Shown: piece by piece, positions 17,096-25,351 of the stretch
Numbering within the stretch: position 1 is the first letter of the stretch
Layout: every line of letters starts with the position of its first letter
From: Bacteroidetes bacterium ADurb.Bin217
GTDB lineage: Bacteria > Bacteroidota > Bacteroidia > Bacteroidales > UBA1715
Length of the DNA stretch: 57,070 nucleotides
Reading direction: 5' to 3'
Assembly: GCA_002069975.1 (NCBI GenBank)
Contig: MWCJ01000011.1
Span: 1-57,070, forward strand
Translations under genes and position numbers: made by a program
The notes under the pieces: generated by a model
What the model saw: the letters and a program-made list of their open reading frames with translations, nothing else
What the model was told of the DNA's origin: nothing
The model's database searches: none

Positions 17096-19207
17096 ATGAA
17101 AAAAATAATTATAATACTACTATATTTGTGTAGCACTTTTGTAAGTAATCACATGTACGCACAAACTACACAAGAAAATTTAGAAAAATACTGGCTATAC
17201 AGAGACAGATTGCGAAAACATTTTATAGTAATTAGCCCTCATGATGAATTTGGAACTAATATTCCGTTTTTTTATCATTCTTATGAAGGTGATAATAGAA
17301 AAGGTTTAACTATAGGTGATGGGAACGATGGATTACAATATTATATAGGAATGTTAGCAACGGAATATGCTCTTTTACAAAAATATACCATGGATGTAAC
17401 CCAAACACGCAATGAATTATTGTATGCTCTAAAAGCTGTTGAACGACTTGATAAATTTGCTGAATGCCAATTTAGACAATTACCAAATATACGTAATTCA
17501 GGGGATGGGACTGGAACAAATACAAATAATTATTATTCGCAAATACCAAACACAAATCAATATCAAGAAGGCGATTTGAATGGTTTTTTTATTCGTGATG
17601 ATATTGGCAAAGATTTTATTGAGAGATATCCTTATTTAAAATCATATGGTGAAGTACGTTCTACATTTGTCATGGGGCATGGAAGAAACATGCCGTATGA
17701 AGAAAGTAAAGATAATGTATGGAATTATTTGCCCAATTTAGCTTTAGTATATGTGCTTGTTGACGACCCCATTATTCAACAAAAAGTAAAAGATATAACT
17801 TTTAGAATGATAAAACACATGCATTACAACATGACGAATCGAGTTTATTATCCATGTGGACTTTTTAGTGATTGTTTCCCTGGAGAATGGAGAACTATGA
17901 CTACTCCCACTTGGAGAATTATGAACCCAGTAACTGGATTTATGGCTGTTGATGGAGCTGCAGTTGAAGAAATTCTTATAGGTAACGGTAATCTTGATGG
18001 CTTTAACTATGGATTTGCTGAAGCAGGAAATTTTATTATTAAAAATTCAGAATACCCAAATTTGCATTTTGGTGCATCTCAAGAAATTGGTCGCGAAAAT
18101 TGGTTTTATTTTTATAATGGATTTGCAGGAATATGGTCATCTCGCACACCTCATTCTAGTTTGGCAACAGTTGGCGGCAATAACACTATATATTCAAATT
18201 ATGCTGCTGGTACTATTATGCACGCTTTGTTAGCTACTCTTTTTGTTGATATTGGCAAAAGCCCATCAAAACTAGAACATTTACCTCTCATACGCAAACT
18301 TATAGTAGAATATCAAATGAAGAAAGGGATGTACGATAATTATGAAGATTTACAAGTATTTAATGAATATAAAAGTTCCAAAAATTTACTATCTTTCTAC
18401 GAAAATTTACTAAACGAAGCTCCTATTTGCGGTCCAGTAAATTATGGCCCAGATAAGTATCGGGTAATTAATTGGAGTGTTGATAATAGATTGACTAATA
18501 GTGGACAAATTAAAGAATTAAACCCGAAACCTGATGGTTCTGATCCATATCGTGTAAAAATTGATAACGCATGGAATAATGGAGTATATAATGGTATTGA
18601 CTATATGCTTTTACATAATTTATATTGGTTATGTTTTGCCCCACCTTCAGAACCTTATACGGTGAATTGCACAAATTATTTTCCAAATATTCATACACGC
18701 AAAATCGTTTCAAATTGTACTATTCCAGCCGATAAAACTATTACATATACAGCAAGCGAATCAATTTCGTTACAACCTGGTTTTTCGGCACAAAAAGGTT
18801 CTACATTCAAAGCAGAAATTAACACACAATGGAGGTATCAGTATACAAATCCTGCTGAATTAATTTCTTCAAATAATTGCTATTCCGGAATTCCCTATTC
18901 ATTACAAAAATCGGAATCAATAACATCTGAAATTTACAATAAAATTTCTCCTTATACATATCCATCAGAAATTGTTGATTTACCTCTGTATGCTATTATG
19001 CCAAATCCTAATACCGGAAGTTTTACTATTAAAAATCTTCAACAAAAAAATTTCAACATTCAAATCTATTCTATGTCAGGTGTCTTATTGGCTCAACACC
19101 AATCGTATGGAAATGATATTCCTATTACAATCGAACAAAAAGGAATATTTCAATTACAAATAACTTTAGAAAATAAAATTTTTACCGAACAAATAATTTG
19201 TAAATAA
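17096..19207 (+). CDS. Secreted T9SS cargo protein, unknown enzymatic domain
   Basis: The 703-residue protein has a signal peptide (1-22, ending YAQ). Residues about 30-520 look alpha-helical with repeated aromatic patterns (GLQYYIGMLATEYALLQKY, NYLPNLALVYVLVDDP), suggesting an alpha/alpha toroid as in some glycan-active enzymes, but no catalytic motif is recognised. Residues about 545-580 (SISLQPGFSAQKGSTFKAEI) match the Bacteroidota beta-stack module. The C-terminal 75 residues (MPNPNTGSFTIKNL to FTEQIICK) are a type A T9SS sorting domain, so export through the Por system and surface attachment are expected. It is followed 2 bases later by a lipoprotein gene. Confidence 0.65.
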   Translation: MKKIIIILLYLCSTFVSNHMYAQTTQENLEKYWLYRDRLRKHFIVISPHDEFGTNIPFFYHSYEGDNRKGLTIGDGNDGLQYYIGMLATEYALLQKYTMDVTQTRNELLYALKAVERLDKFAECQFRQLPNIRNSGDGTGTNTNNYYSQIPNTNQYQEGDLNGFFIRDDIGKDFIERYPYLKSYGEVRSTFVMGHGRNMPYEESKDNVWNYLPNLALVYVLVDDPIIQQKVKDITFRMIKHMHYNMTNRVYYPCGLFSDCFPGEWRTMTTPTWRIMNPVTGFMAVDGAAVEEILIGNGNLDGFNYGFAEAGNFIIKNSEYPNLHFGASQEIGRENWFYFYNGFAGIWSSRTPHSSLATVGGNNTIYSNYAAGTIMHALLATLFVDIGKSPSKLEHLPLIRKLIVEYQMKKGMYDNYEDLQVFNEYKSSKNLLSFYENLLNEAPICGPVNYGPDKYRVINWSVDNRLTNSGQIKELNPKPDGSDPYRVKIDNAWNNGVYNGIDYMLLHNLYWLCFAPPSEPYTVNCTNYFPNIHTRKIVSNCTIPADKTITYTASESISLQPGFSAQKGSTFKAEINTQWRYQYTNPAELISSNNCYSGIPYSLQKSESITSEIYNKISPYTYPSEIVDLPLYAIMPNPNTGSFTIKNLQQKNFNIQIYSMSGVLLAQHQSYGNDIPITIEQKGIFQLQITLENKIFTEQIICK

Positions 19208-19209
19208 TT

Positions 19210-19788
19210 ATGAAACCAATATATGTAATCTCTTTTGTTTTACTAGTTTTTCAAAGTTGCAGTTGTAAGCATTGTATGGATTATCTAACAGCAGAAAATA
19301 ATAAAATTCCATATACCCATGGTGAAGTTTTAGCATTTACAAATGATACGCTTGGAGTACTGTACGACACTGTATATCTTGATTTAGGAAGCATCAATAC
19401 CGAAGCTTCATATGGTTGTGTGGTTTCAAGTGAAGATTATTATGAATATTGTTCTAACTGGAGTGAAATCAAATATTCTAATAATTTTAAATTTGGAATA
19501 CTACAAACACCAAACATAAATAAAAATAAAATAGGATATTATAATAGTGGTCAATTCTTCAAAATAAAAGATGATACAATTCTTTATAAACAAAAACCTG
19601 TTAAAGCACTTTGTTTTTATAGTAATGTAGATACTGTAGGTAGTGAAATATGGAATTATACAATGAGCAAAGATTCAACATTTGCATATAATAATTTTTA
19701 TTTTATAACTGACACTGTTATCAAACTCATACAATACACCACTGTATATAAAGATGGTACGCGTAGAATATGGAGATTGAAGGAATAA
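19210..19788 (+). CDS. Hypothetical lipoprotein, tandem copy 1
   Basis: This 192-residue protein has a short signal and lipobox-like FQSC (Cys17), followed by CKHC. No known domain is recognised. It is a paralogue of the next gene: the N-terminal two-thirds are only moderately similar, but the last 60 residues (from KALCFYSNVDTVGSEIW) are identical. It starts 2 bases after the T9SS cargo gene, suggesting one operon. Confidence 0.65.
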   Translation: MKPIYVISFVLLVFQSCSCKHCMDYLTAENNKIPYTHGEVLAFTNDTLGVLYDTVYLDLGSINTEASYGCVVSSEDYYEYCSNWSEIKYSNNFKFGILQTPNINKNKIGYYNSGQFFKIKDDTILYKQKPVKALCFYSNVDTVGSEIWNYTMSKDSTFAYNNFYFITDTVIKLIQYTTVYKDGTRRIWRLKE

Positions 19789-19800
19789 AAAAACATTATC

Positions 19801-20385
19801 ATGAAAAAATTAATAATAATTTCGATAATAAGTTTCATTGTTTTTTATGGTTGCAAATGCAAACATTGTCAAGACAATCTTTCTAAAGAAAACAATAAAA
19901 TACCATACAATAATGGACAAGTTGTAATATTTGAAAATGAAACTATAGGTATCATGAATGACACAGTTTTTATAGAATTAGGAGAGATTAACACCGAAGC
20001 TGCATTTGGATGTATGCATTCAAATGATCCAATTATATATGAATATTGTTCAGCTGCTAGTTTACTAAAATATTCTAATAATTTTGTATTTGGAATACGC
20101 CAATTAACAAATGAAGATAATAATCAGATTATATATTATTCTTATTATAATTTCTTCAATAAAAAAAGTGAAACAATTATATATAACAAAAAATCAACGA
20201 AAGCACTTTGTTTTTATAGTAATGTAGATACTGTAGGTAGTGAAATATGGAATTATACAATGAGCAAAGATTCAACATTTGCATATAATAATTTTTATTT
20301 TATAACTGACACTGTTATAAAACTGATACAATACACAACTGTATATAAAGATGGTACGCGTAGAATTTGGAGGTTGAAGGAGTGA
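19801..20385 (+). CDS. Hypothetical lipoprotein, tandem copy 2
   Basis: This 194-residue paralogue of the preceding gene has a signal sequence ending FYGC (Cys17) and the same CKHC motif. The C-terminal 60 residues and most of the DNA encoding them are identical to copy 1. That is much closer than the N-terminal half, a pattern expected from recent gene conversion. Function is unknown. Confidence 0.65.
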   Translation: MKKLIIISIISFIVFYGCKCKHCQDNLSKENNKIPYNNGQVVIFENETIGIMNDTVFIELGEINTEAAFGCMHSNDPIIYEYCSAASLLKYSNNFVFGIRQLTNEDNNQIIYYSYYNFFNKKSETIIYNKKSTKALCFYSNVDTVGSEIWNYTMSKDSTFAYNNFYFITDTVIKLIQYTTVYKDGTRRIWRLKE

Positions 20386-20422
20386 AAAATGAAATATGCT
20401 GGAGAATCTCAATTATTTAACT

Positions 20423-20923
20423 ATGAAACAACTCTTTAAACTTTTACCCTTTCTATTTCTATGCATTTCATGTGATGAAATTGTATACTATGATATAACT
20501 GACGATAAAAAGCCGTTATTAGAAACAAATGACACGATTCTATTTTATTCTAATTTGAACAATACTATAGACACATTCGTAATTAAAAGAACAGATGAAT
20601 ATATTGTTCATGATAAAAAATATTATCATGAGTTTATTTCATGTGATTATAATTCTATTAATCTTTCAAAAATTAGAAATTCATTCTCTATACAACAAGG
20701 TGAGTCGATTAGAATTTCATCAGAAAGCCAATATTATCAAACAATATATCAAAATGATACTCCAAAAACATTTAAAATCGATGTAACAACCTATACTGAT
20801 GTATTTAAACTAGAGAGATATAATAGCACTGATACAATTCCAAAAACTATCTATTACTCATATAAGGACGGTATAATCCGCTATGATTATTCAGATTCAT
20901 TGTATTATTACCGAAAAAAGTAA
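20423..20923 (+). CDS. Hypothetical lipoprotein
   Basis: From ATG 20423 the protein has 166 residues with a lipoprotein signal (MKQLFKLLPFLFLCISCDE, Cys17). The upstream start at 20396 adds nine residues before the signal and is less likely. The mature part is polar and beta-rich with no known domain. It follows the tandem lipoproteins in the same direction and is likely part of the same unit. Confidence 0.6.
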   Translation: MKQLFKLLPFLFLCISCDEIVYYDITDDKKPLLETNDTILFYSNLNNTIDTFVIKRTDEYIVHDKKYYHEFISCDYNSINLSKIRNSFSIQQGESIRISSESQYYQTIYQNDTPKTFKIDVTTYTDVFKLERYNSTDTIPKTIYYSYKDGIIRYDYSDSLYYYRKK

Positions 20924-20987
20924 CAAATTATCAATAGTAATTATAGGGCTTAATATTATTGTAATGATAGTATATAACGTTATATAC

Positions 20988-21028
20988 CTACAACGTCTGC
21001 AATATAATCCGCTCTATTTCAATTTTTT
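20988..21028 (-). mobile_element. 3' end fragment of the IS1595-like gene (copy B)
   Basis: About 41 bases, from CTACAACGTCTGC onward, repeat the terminal stretch of copies A and C, including the common LQTL-stop coding end. It sits just downstream of the RhuM gene, in the same orientation as copy C on the other side. Confidence 0.75.
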
Positions 21029-21063
21029 ATCGAAGAAATTCATTTTTGGGAGTAGCGTATAGA

Positions 21064-22077
21064 TTACATATTTTGTTTTTTTGTTTTACTTTCCAATATT
21101 TTTAAACTTTCTAAATAATTCTTTTCTACTTCGCTCAGTGTCATTTGCTGGTATTTCTTATATTCTTCGTTAGCCTTTTCAATAGCGGTATCATGGCTTA
21201 TTGAACCAGCACCCTGCAACAGCCTTTCGCCGCTCATAGTAAGAATTCTATCCAAATGTTCCGACCAATCTTTCATTGTCATTGTTTGTTCTCTTTCGGC
21301 TTGACGCTCAGCAAAATCTAAATATCCGGAAACTATTTGCCCCAAAGAACGAAGCTCTTTTTCATCTAAATAATTTTTTGCTATTACAATATCTTTTAAA
21401 TAAGGACGATTACCGGGAAAAGTCATTAATCCCATAAATTCTTTTTCCGCATCGGCACGGTTGAAAATAACTTCGGCTGCGGTTTGACCATGTACAGCAT
21501 AATGTATTTTGTTTTGAACCTTTTTAAAAAAATCAATTGAAATCTCTGCTTGGGGATCATAATCGATACTGGTTGCATAAATATCGAGCACCTGACGATA
21601 AAACACTTTTTCGGATGCACGAATGTCGCGTATACGTTGCAATAACTCTTTCCAATAACCATCACCACCCAAATTTTTGAGGCGTTCGTCGTCCATGGTA
21701 AAACCTTTGCGAATATATTCATTAAGACGTTTGGTTGCCCACATACGAAATTGGGTTCCACGCAGAGATTTTACACGATAGCCCACAGAAATAATTACAT
21801 CGAGATTATATAATTTTACCGAAATTTCCTGTGTTTTCCCTTCAATAGCACCATGTTGCTTGGTATGTCGGAAATTCCGACATACCAGTTCTTCGTGCAA
21901 CTCTCCCTCTTTAAAAATGTTTTTAATGTGTTCGGTAATAGTAGTTCGTGCTTTGCCAAAAAGTTGAGCCATTTGCTCCTGCGACAACCACACTGTTTCA
22001 TCCTCAAACCGCACATCTACAGAAATTTTCTCATCTTCGGTTTTGAATAAAATAAAATCTGATTTATTTTTTTTCAT
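21064..22077 (-). CDS. rhuM: Virulence RhuM family protein
   Basis: The 337-residue protein matches the RhuM family along its full length: DVRFEDETVWLSQEQMAQLF (about 19-38), then ITEHIKNIFKEGEL, YNLDVIISVGYRVKS, GTQFRMWATKRLNEYI, and the C-terminal FNRADAEKEFMGL with YLDEKELRSLGQIVSGYLDFAE. The N-terminal part is a helix-turn-helix-like DNA-binding region. The family is named from a Salmonella pathogenicity island, is widespread near mobile DNA, and its molecular function is not established. It is bracketed by two fragments of the same transposase-like gene. Confidence 0.88.
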   Translation of the reverse strand: MKKNKSDFILFKTEDEKISVDVRFEDETVWLSQEQMAQLFGKARTTITEHIKNIFKEGELHEELVCRNFRHTKQHGAIEGKTQEISVKLYNLDVIISVGYRVKSLRGTQFRMWATKRLNEYIRKGFTMDDERLKNLGGDGYWKELLQRIRDIRASEKVFYRQVLDIYATSIDYDPQAEISIDFFKKVQNKIHYAVHGQTAAEVIFNRADAEKEFMGLMTFPGNRPYLKDIVIAKNYLDEKELRSLGQIVSGYLDFAERQAEREQTMTMKDWSEHLDRILTMSGERLLQGAGSISHDTAIEKANEEYKKYQQMTLSEVEKNYLESLKILESKTKKQNM

Positions 22078-22163
22078 ATTCTTTTTTTTATTCAGGATTT
22101 AAATGATTATGATTTACAAATTCCTTCTTATAAAATATTATAGCTACAGTAATAAATACACTT

Positions 22164-22598
22164 CTACAACGTCTGCAATATAATCCGCTCTATTTCAATT
22201 TTTTTGTCAGTACTTATATCGCCTTGACTTTGCACACATTCTAAAAGTTTTTTCTTGAAACTCCAGCAAGTCATTTGTCGTAATTCGAGTTTTTGAGATA
22301 ATTCGTGCGATGAAATTTCTTTGGCATTGCATACAATATATGCAATATAAAATGCTTTGGGAAGAGGAAATCGACAGCCTTCGAACATTGTACCTACTTT
22401 TGCCGATTCGTCGTGTTTGCATTTGGTACATCGCCGCGAGTGTGCTTGCTTGCCCGTACAATAATTGGTATGCCCGCATCGTCTACAGGTATACCCTTGC
22501 TGCCATTTTGTTTCTGCTAAATACTGCAAACACGATTCTTCGCTTGCAAATCGCTGCTCAAAATCTTTTTCTGTAATTGAACTGAAAGGTCCTGCCAT
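22164..22598 (-). mobile_element. IS1595-like transposase N-terminal zinc-ribbon protein (copy C)
   Basis: The 144-residue open frame contains a zinc ribbon CRRCGHTNYC...CTKC (four-Cys arrangement, residues about 37-61), then KVGTMFEGCRFPLPKAFYIA, the conserved IS1595/ISXO2 segment before the catalytic domain, and a winged-helix-like part (ISSHELSQKLELRQ). Full IS1595 transposases are about 300 residues with an ISXO2-like DDE domain; that domain is missing. All three copies in the window end at the same stop, so the short form itself seems to have been duplicated. It may act as a DNA-binding remnant. Confidence 0.7.
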
Positions 22599-22678
22599 AA
22601 AGTGCGACTAAAACGATAAATTTATTAACAATTTGAAAAATAATTACACAAATATAGTGATATTAAAACGATATGCAT

Positions 22679-22686
22679 TATATTTG
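22679..22686 (+). promoter_or_regulatory. -7 promoter element of the SPASM operon
   Basis: TATATTTG fits the Bacteroidota -7 box TAnnTTTG, 18 bases before the thioredoxin lipoprotein start. No clear -33 TTTG is present at 17 bases upstream. A short leader is expected. Confidence 0.5.
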
Positions 22687-22704
22687 TAAAAAAAATTATA
22701 CACA

Positions 22705-23214
22705 ATGAGAAAAAATATTGCACTTCTTCTATTAATTCCTACGATGTTGTTTGCATGTGGGAATACTCAAAAAAATGCCGATGATTCTAAGCAAACATCG
22801 CAAGACTCTACACAACAATCAACTGTTTCGGATCCTACAAAAGGTGAACATTACGGTAAAGTTGTAAAAATAAGTACTGCAGAATTTAAAGAATTAATTT
22901 ACAACTACGAAGCCAATCCGCAAGCATGGGTATTTCGTGGCGACAAACCCTGTGTAATTGATTTTTATGCAGACTGGTGTCGTCCATGCAAAATGATAGC
23001 TCCTATTCTCGATGAATTGGCATTGGAATATGCAGGTAAAGTAAATTTTTATAAAGTAGATACACAAGTAGAACAAGATTTGGCTCGTGCATTTAATATT
23101 AGCAGTATTCCATTAGTTGTATTTTGTGGTGTGCAAGGCAATCCGCAAGGCACTATGGGGGCATATCCCAAAGAAGAGTACAAACGTATGATTGATTCTA
23201 TTCTAACTAAATAA
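22705..23214 (+). CDS. Thioredoxin-fold lipoprotein
   Basis: The 169-residue protein has a lipoprotein signal (MLFAC, Cys18), a Ser/Thr/Gln-rich linker (about 20-48) and a thioredoxin domain with the active site WCRPC (91-95) and the cis-Pro loop SSIPL. A classical thioredoxin has WCGPC; Arg replaces Gly. It should be anchored in the envelope, reducing disulfides of periplasmic or surface substrates. It opens an operon with a methyltransferase, a small peptide, a radical SAM enzyme, a DUF1847 protein and a thioredoxin reductase fusion, so it may supply reducing power for the peptide product or its export. Confidence 0.85.
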   Translation: MRKNIALLLLIPTMLFACGNTQKNADDSKQTSQDSTQQSTVSDPTKGEHYGKVVKISTAEFKELIYNYEANPQAWVFRGDKPCVIDFYADWCRPCKMIAPILDELALEYAGKVNFYKVDTQVEQDLARAFNISSIPLVVFCGVQGNPQGTMGAYPKEEYKRMIDSILTK

Positions 23215-23216
23215 TT

Positions 23217-23858
23217 ATGGATACTTCAAACATTCAAATTCGATATTCGGAATTGGCAGAAACAACGTGCTGCCTATCTTGTGGCGGTGCTATAAACTAT
23301 TCGAAACCACAATTGGGCGAAGTGTGTGTAGATTTGGGTAGCGGCAGAGGAACCGACGTACTTCGTATGGCAGAAGACGTTGGTCCAACCGGCTTTGCCT
23401 ATGGTGTTGATATTTCGGATGGTATGCTACAAAAAGCTCAAAAACAAGCCGAAAAATTAGGTGTAGAAAACGTGAAATTTGTAAAATCGGAACTCGAAAA
23501 AATTGCATTACCAAATGCGTGTGCCGATGTACTCATTTCTAATTGCACCATAAACCATGCTACCGACAAACAAGCGGTGTGGAATGAGATATATCGAATT
23601 CTGAAATTCGGCGGACGATTCGTAGTAAGCGATATTTATGCCCTTGCTCCGGTGCCCGACGAATACAAAAACGACCCGCAAGCAGTGGCAGAATGTTGGG
23701 CTGGCTCGGTAACCAAAGATGTGTATATGCAACAACTCCGTAATGCCGGATTCAAAAATATTCAAATACTCGAAGAAAGTGCTCCCTATGATAAGGGCAA
23801 AATTCAAGTATCAAGTTTTACAATAGCGGGACGTAAGGAACGCTGTTGCAGTTGTTAG
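23217..23858 (+). CDS. SAM-dependent methyltransferase, ArsM-like
   Basis: The 213-residue class I methyltransferase has the SAM motif VDLGSGRGTDVLR (38-50), GVDISDGML (63-71), ISNCTINH (107-114) and RILKFGGRFVVSDI (127-140). SNC (Cys110) and AECW (Cys160) align with conserved As(III)-binding Cys positions of arsenite methyltransferase ArsM, and Cys18, Cys19 and Cys22 near the N-terminus plus a C-terminal CCSC (210-213) add thiols. It is shorter than ArsM (about 260-370). It could methylate arsenic or another soft element, or the neighbouring peptide. It lies 2 bases after the thioredoxin gene and 21 bases before the peptide gene. Confidence 0.75.
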   Translation: MDTSNIQIRYSELAETTCCLSCGGAINYSKPQLGEVCVDLGSGRGTDVLRMAEDVGPTGFAYGVDISDGMLQKAQKQAEKLGVENVKFVKSELEKIALPNACADVLISNCTINHATDKQAVWNEIYRILKFGGRFVVSDIYALAPVPDEYKNDPQAVAECWAGSVTKDVYMQQLRNAGFKNIQILEESAPYDKGKIQVSSFTIAGRKERCCSC

Positions 23859-23879
23859 TAATATTTAATTTTTAAGCGT

Positions 23880-23975
23880 ATGAAATCTTTAGTAAAAAAG
23901 ACGCAAGCTCAAGAAACGAAAGTAGCACAATGTTGTGCTAAAAATTCAAAAATTGTAGCAGGCTGTCACGACTAA
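23880..23975 (+). CDS. 31-residue Cys-containing peptide, candidate RiPP precursor
   Basis: An unlisted small gene: ATG at 23880 gives 31 codons and TAA at 23973-23975. The N-terminal half is Lys/Gln/Thr-rich (MKSLVKKTQAQETK), the C-terminal half has Cys18, Cys19 and Cys29, and the chain ends GCHD. It sits between the ArsM-like methyltransferase and the radical SAM/SPASM maturase, and a strong terminator follows 4 bases later. Short precursors directly before a SPASM enzyme are typical of RiPP loci; the Cys-containing C-terminal part would be the core. It does not match SCIFF (six Cys, about 46 residues) or other precursor families I know. Confidence 0.65.
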   Translation: MKSLVKKTQAQETKVAQCCAKNSKIVAGCHD

Positions 23976-23979
23976 CAAC

Positions 23980-24015
23980 AATGCGGAGTGCGTGCAATCG
24001 CATTCCGCATTTTTT
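23980..24015 (+). terminator. Rho-independent terminator between peptide and maturase genes
   Basis: AATGCGGAGTGCG (23980-23992) and CGCATTCCGCATT (23999-24011) pair over 13 positions with one G-U wobble around a 6-base loop, followed by T at 24010-24015. Partial read-through would give abundant peptide and less maturase, a common arrangement in peptide-modification operons. Confidence 0.85.
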
Positions 24016-24046
24016 ACCATTTTCAACCAAACAAAACACCACTCAT

Positions 24047-25348
24047 ATGTATTTTTCAAAACACAATATACTTTCGCGTATCAAAGATTCTGATTCTTTT
24101 TTTATACTGAATCCGTTGTTGCAACAAGCTGATATTATAACGGCTGATGAAGTAAAAAAAATAGTAGCTCACGACTATTCGTTGCCTGCTCTTGCAGAAA
24201 AAAAATATATATTACCTATTGAAGAAGAATCAAAACTGTATCGTCAAAAATATTTAGAATTTATAGATACGCGCGAAACCGATGAGGTGCAGTTATTTTT
24301 TGTTCCATGGTACACCTGCAATTTTGCATGCAGCTATTGTTTTCAAGATGAATACACAAACCCAAACAATATTAGTAGTCCCGAATTAATTGATTCGTTT
24401 TTTTCGTATATACAAACTGCATTTGCAGGTAGACAAAAATATATAACCATTTTTGGCGGCGAACCTTTGTTACCGGGAGCTCAATACAAAGAAATTATTT
24501 CTACCATAATACATAAAGCTACCGAACAACATATGGATATAGCTATAGTAACCAATGGCTATCATATTGTGGACTACATTGATATATTACAAACGGGACA
24601 TATTCGCGAAATTCAAGTAACACTCGATGGCATGCAACATATGCACGACAGCCGACGAATGCTCCGTGGTGGGAAACCAAGTTTCAATACAATTGTAGCT
24701 GGAATAGACAAGCTTTTGGAGTACAAAATTCCAGTAAATTTACGAATGGTAGTTGATAAAGAAAACATACAAGAATTACCAAAATTGGCACAATTTGCTA
24801 TAGATAAAGGCTGGACATCATCACCACTATTCAAAACACAATTGGGACGAAATTATGAATTGCACCATTGTCAAACAAATAATCAACGACTCTACACTCG
24901 TTTAGAAATGTACGAAGACATATACGAATTGTGTAAAACCAATCCCGAAATTTTGGAATTTCACAAACCGGCATTTTCTATCAGTAAATTTTTGTGGGAA
25001 CAAGGCGAAATGCCATCACCATTGTATGATTCGTGTACCGGGACTAAAACCGAATGGGCGTTTGATTATACCGGAAGTATATACGCTTGCACCGCAACAG
25101 TAGGCAAAACCGAAGAGCGATTGGGAACATTCTTCCCCGAAATTTCGCTCAACACCAACGATATAGAAGAATGGCAAGAACGCGATGTGTTGAGTATAGA
25201 TGCCTGTAAACAATGCAACGTACAACTGGCATGTGGCGGAGGTTGTGCTGCAGTGGCAAAAAACAATCACGGGAGTGTTTTGGCTCACGACTGTAGACCT
25301 ATTACAGAATTATTGGAATTGGGTATTGGACTTTATTTTAAAGAATAA
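24047..25348 (+). CDS. Radical SAM/SPASM peptide maturase
   Basis: From ATG 24047 the protein has 433 residues; the upstream ATG at 23981 lies inside the terminator hairpin and is rejected. The N-terminus (SFFILNPLLQQADIIT) is like the leader-proximal domain of peptide maturases. The radical SAM cluster motif is CNFACSYC (Cys91, 95, 98), followed by FGGEPLL. The C-terminus is a full SPASM domain: C330-X12-G-X4-C348, then C387-X2-C390-X5-C396-X3-C400, then C416, exactly the seven-Cys pattern that binds two auxiliary 4Fe-4S clusters. Such enzymes make carbon-carbon, carbon-sulfur or other crosslinks on peptides. The likely substrate is the 31-residue product upstream. DUF1847 follows 3 bases later. 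Confidence 0.9.
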   Translation: MYFSKHNILSRIKDSDSFFILNPLLQQADIITADEVKKIVAHDYSLPALAEKKYILPIEEESKLYRQKYLEFIDTRETDEVQLFFVPWYTCNFACSYCFQDEYTNPNNISSPELIDSFFSYIQTAFAGRQKYITIFGGEPLLPGAQYKEIISTIIHKATEQHMDIAIVTNGYHIVDYIDILQTGHIREIQVTLDGMQHMHDSRRMLRGGKPSFNTIVAGIDKLLEYKIPVNLRMVVDKENIQELPKLAQFAIDKGWTSSPLFKTQLGRNYELHHCQTNNQRLYTRLEMYEDIYELCKTNPEILEFHKPAFSISKFLWEQGEMPSPLYDSCTGTKTEWAFDYTGSIYACTATVGKTEERLGTFFPEISLNTNDIEEWQERDVLSIDACKQCNVQLACGGGCAAVAKNNHGSVLAHDCRPITELLELGIGLYFKE

Positions 25349-25351
25349 AAT

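Noticed and set aside
23981..24046. Earlier ATG for the radical SAM gene
   Set aside because: The extra codons run through the terminator hairpin and are unlike SPASM N-termini.
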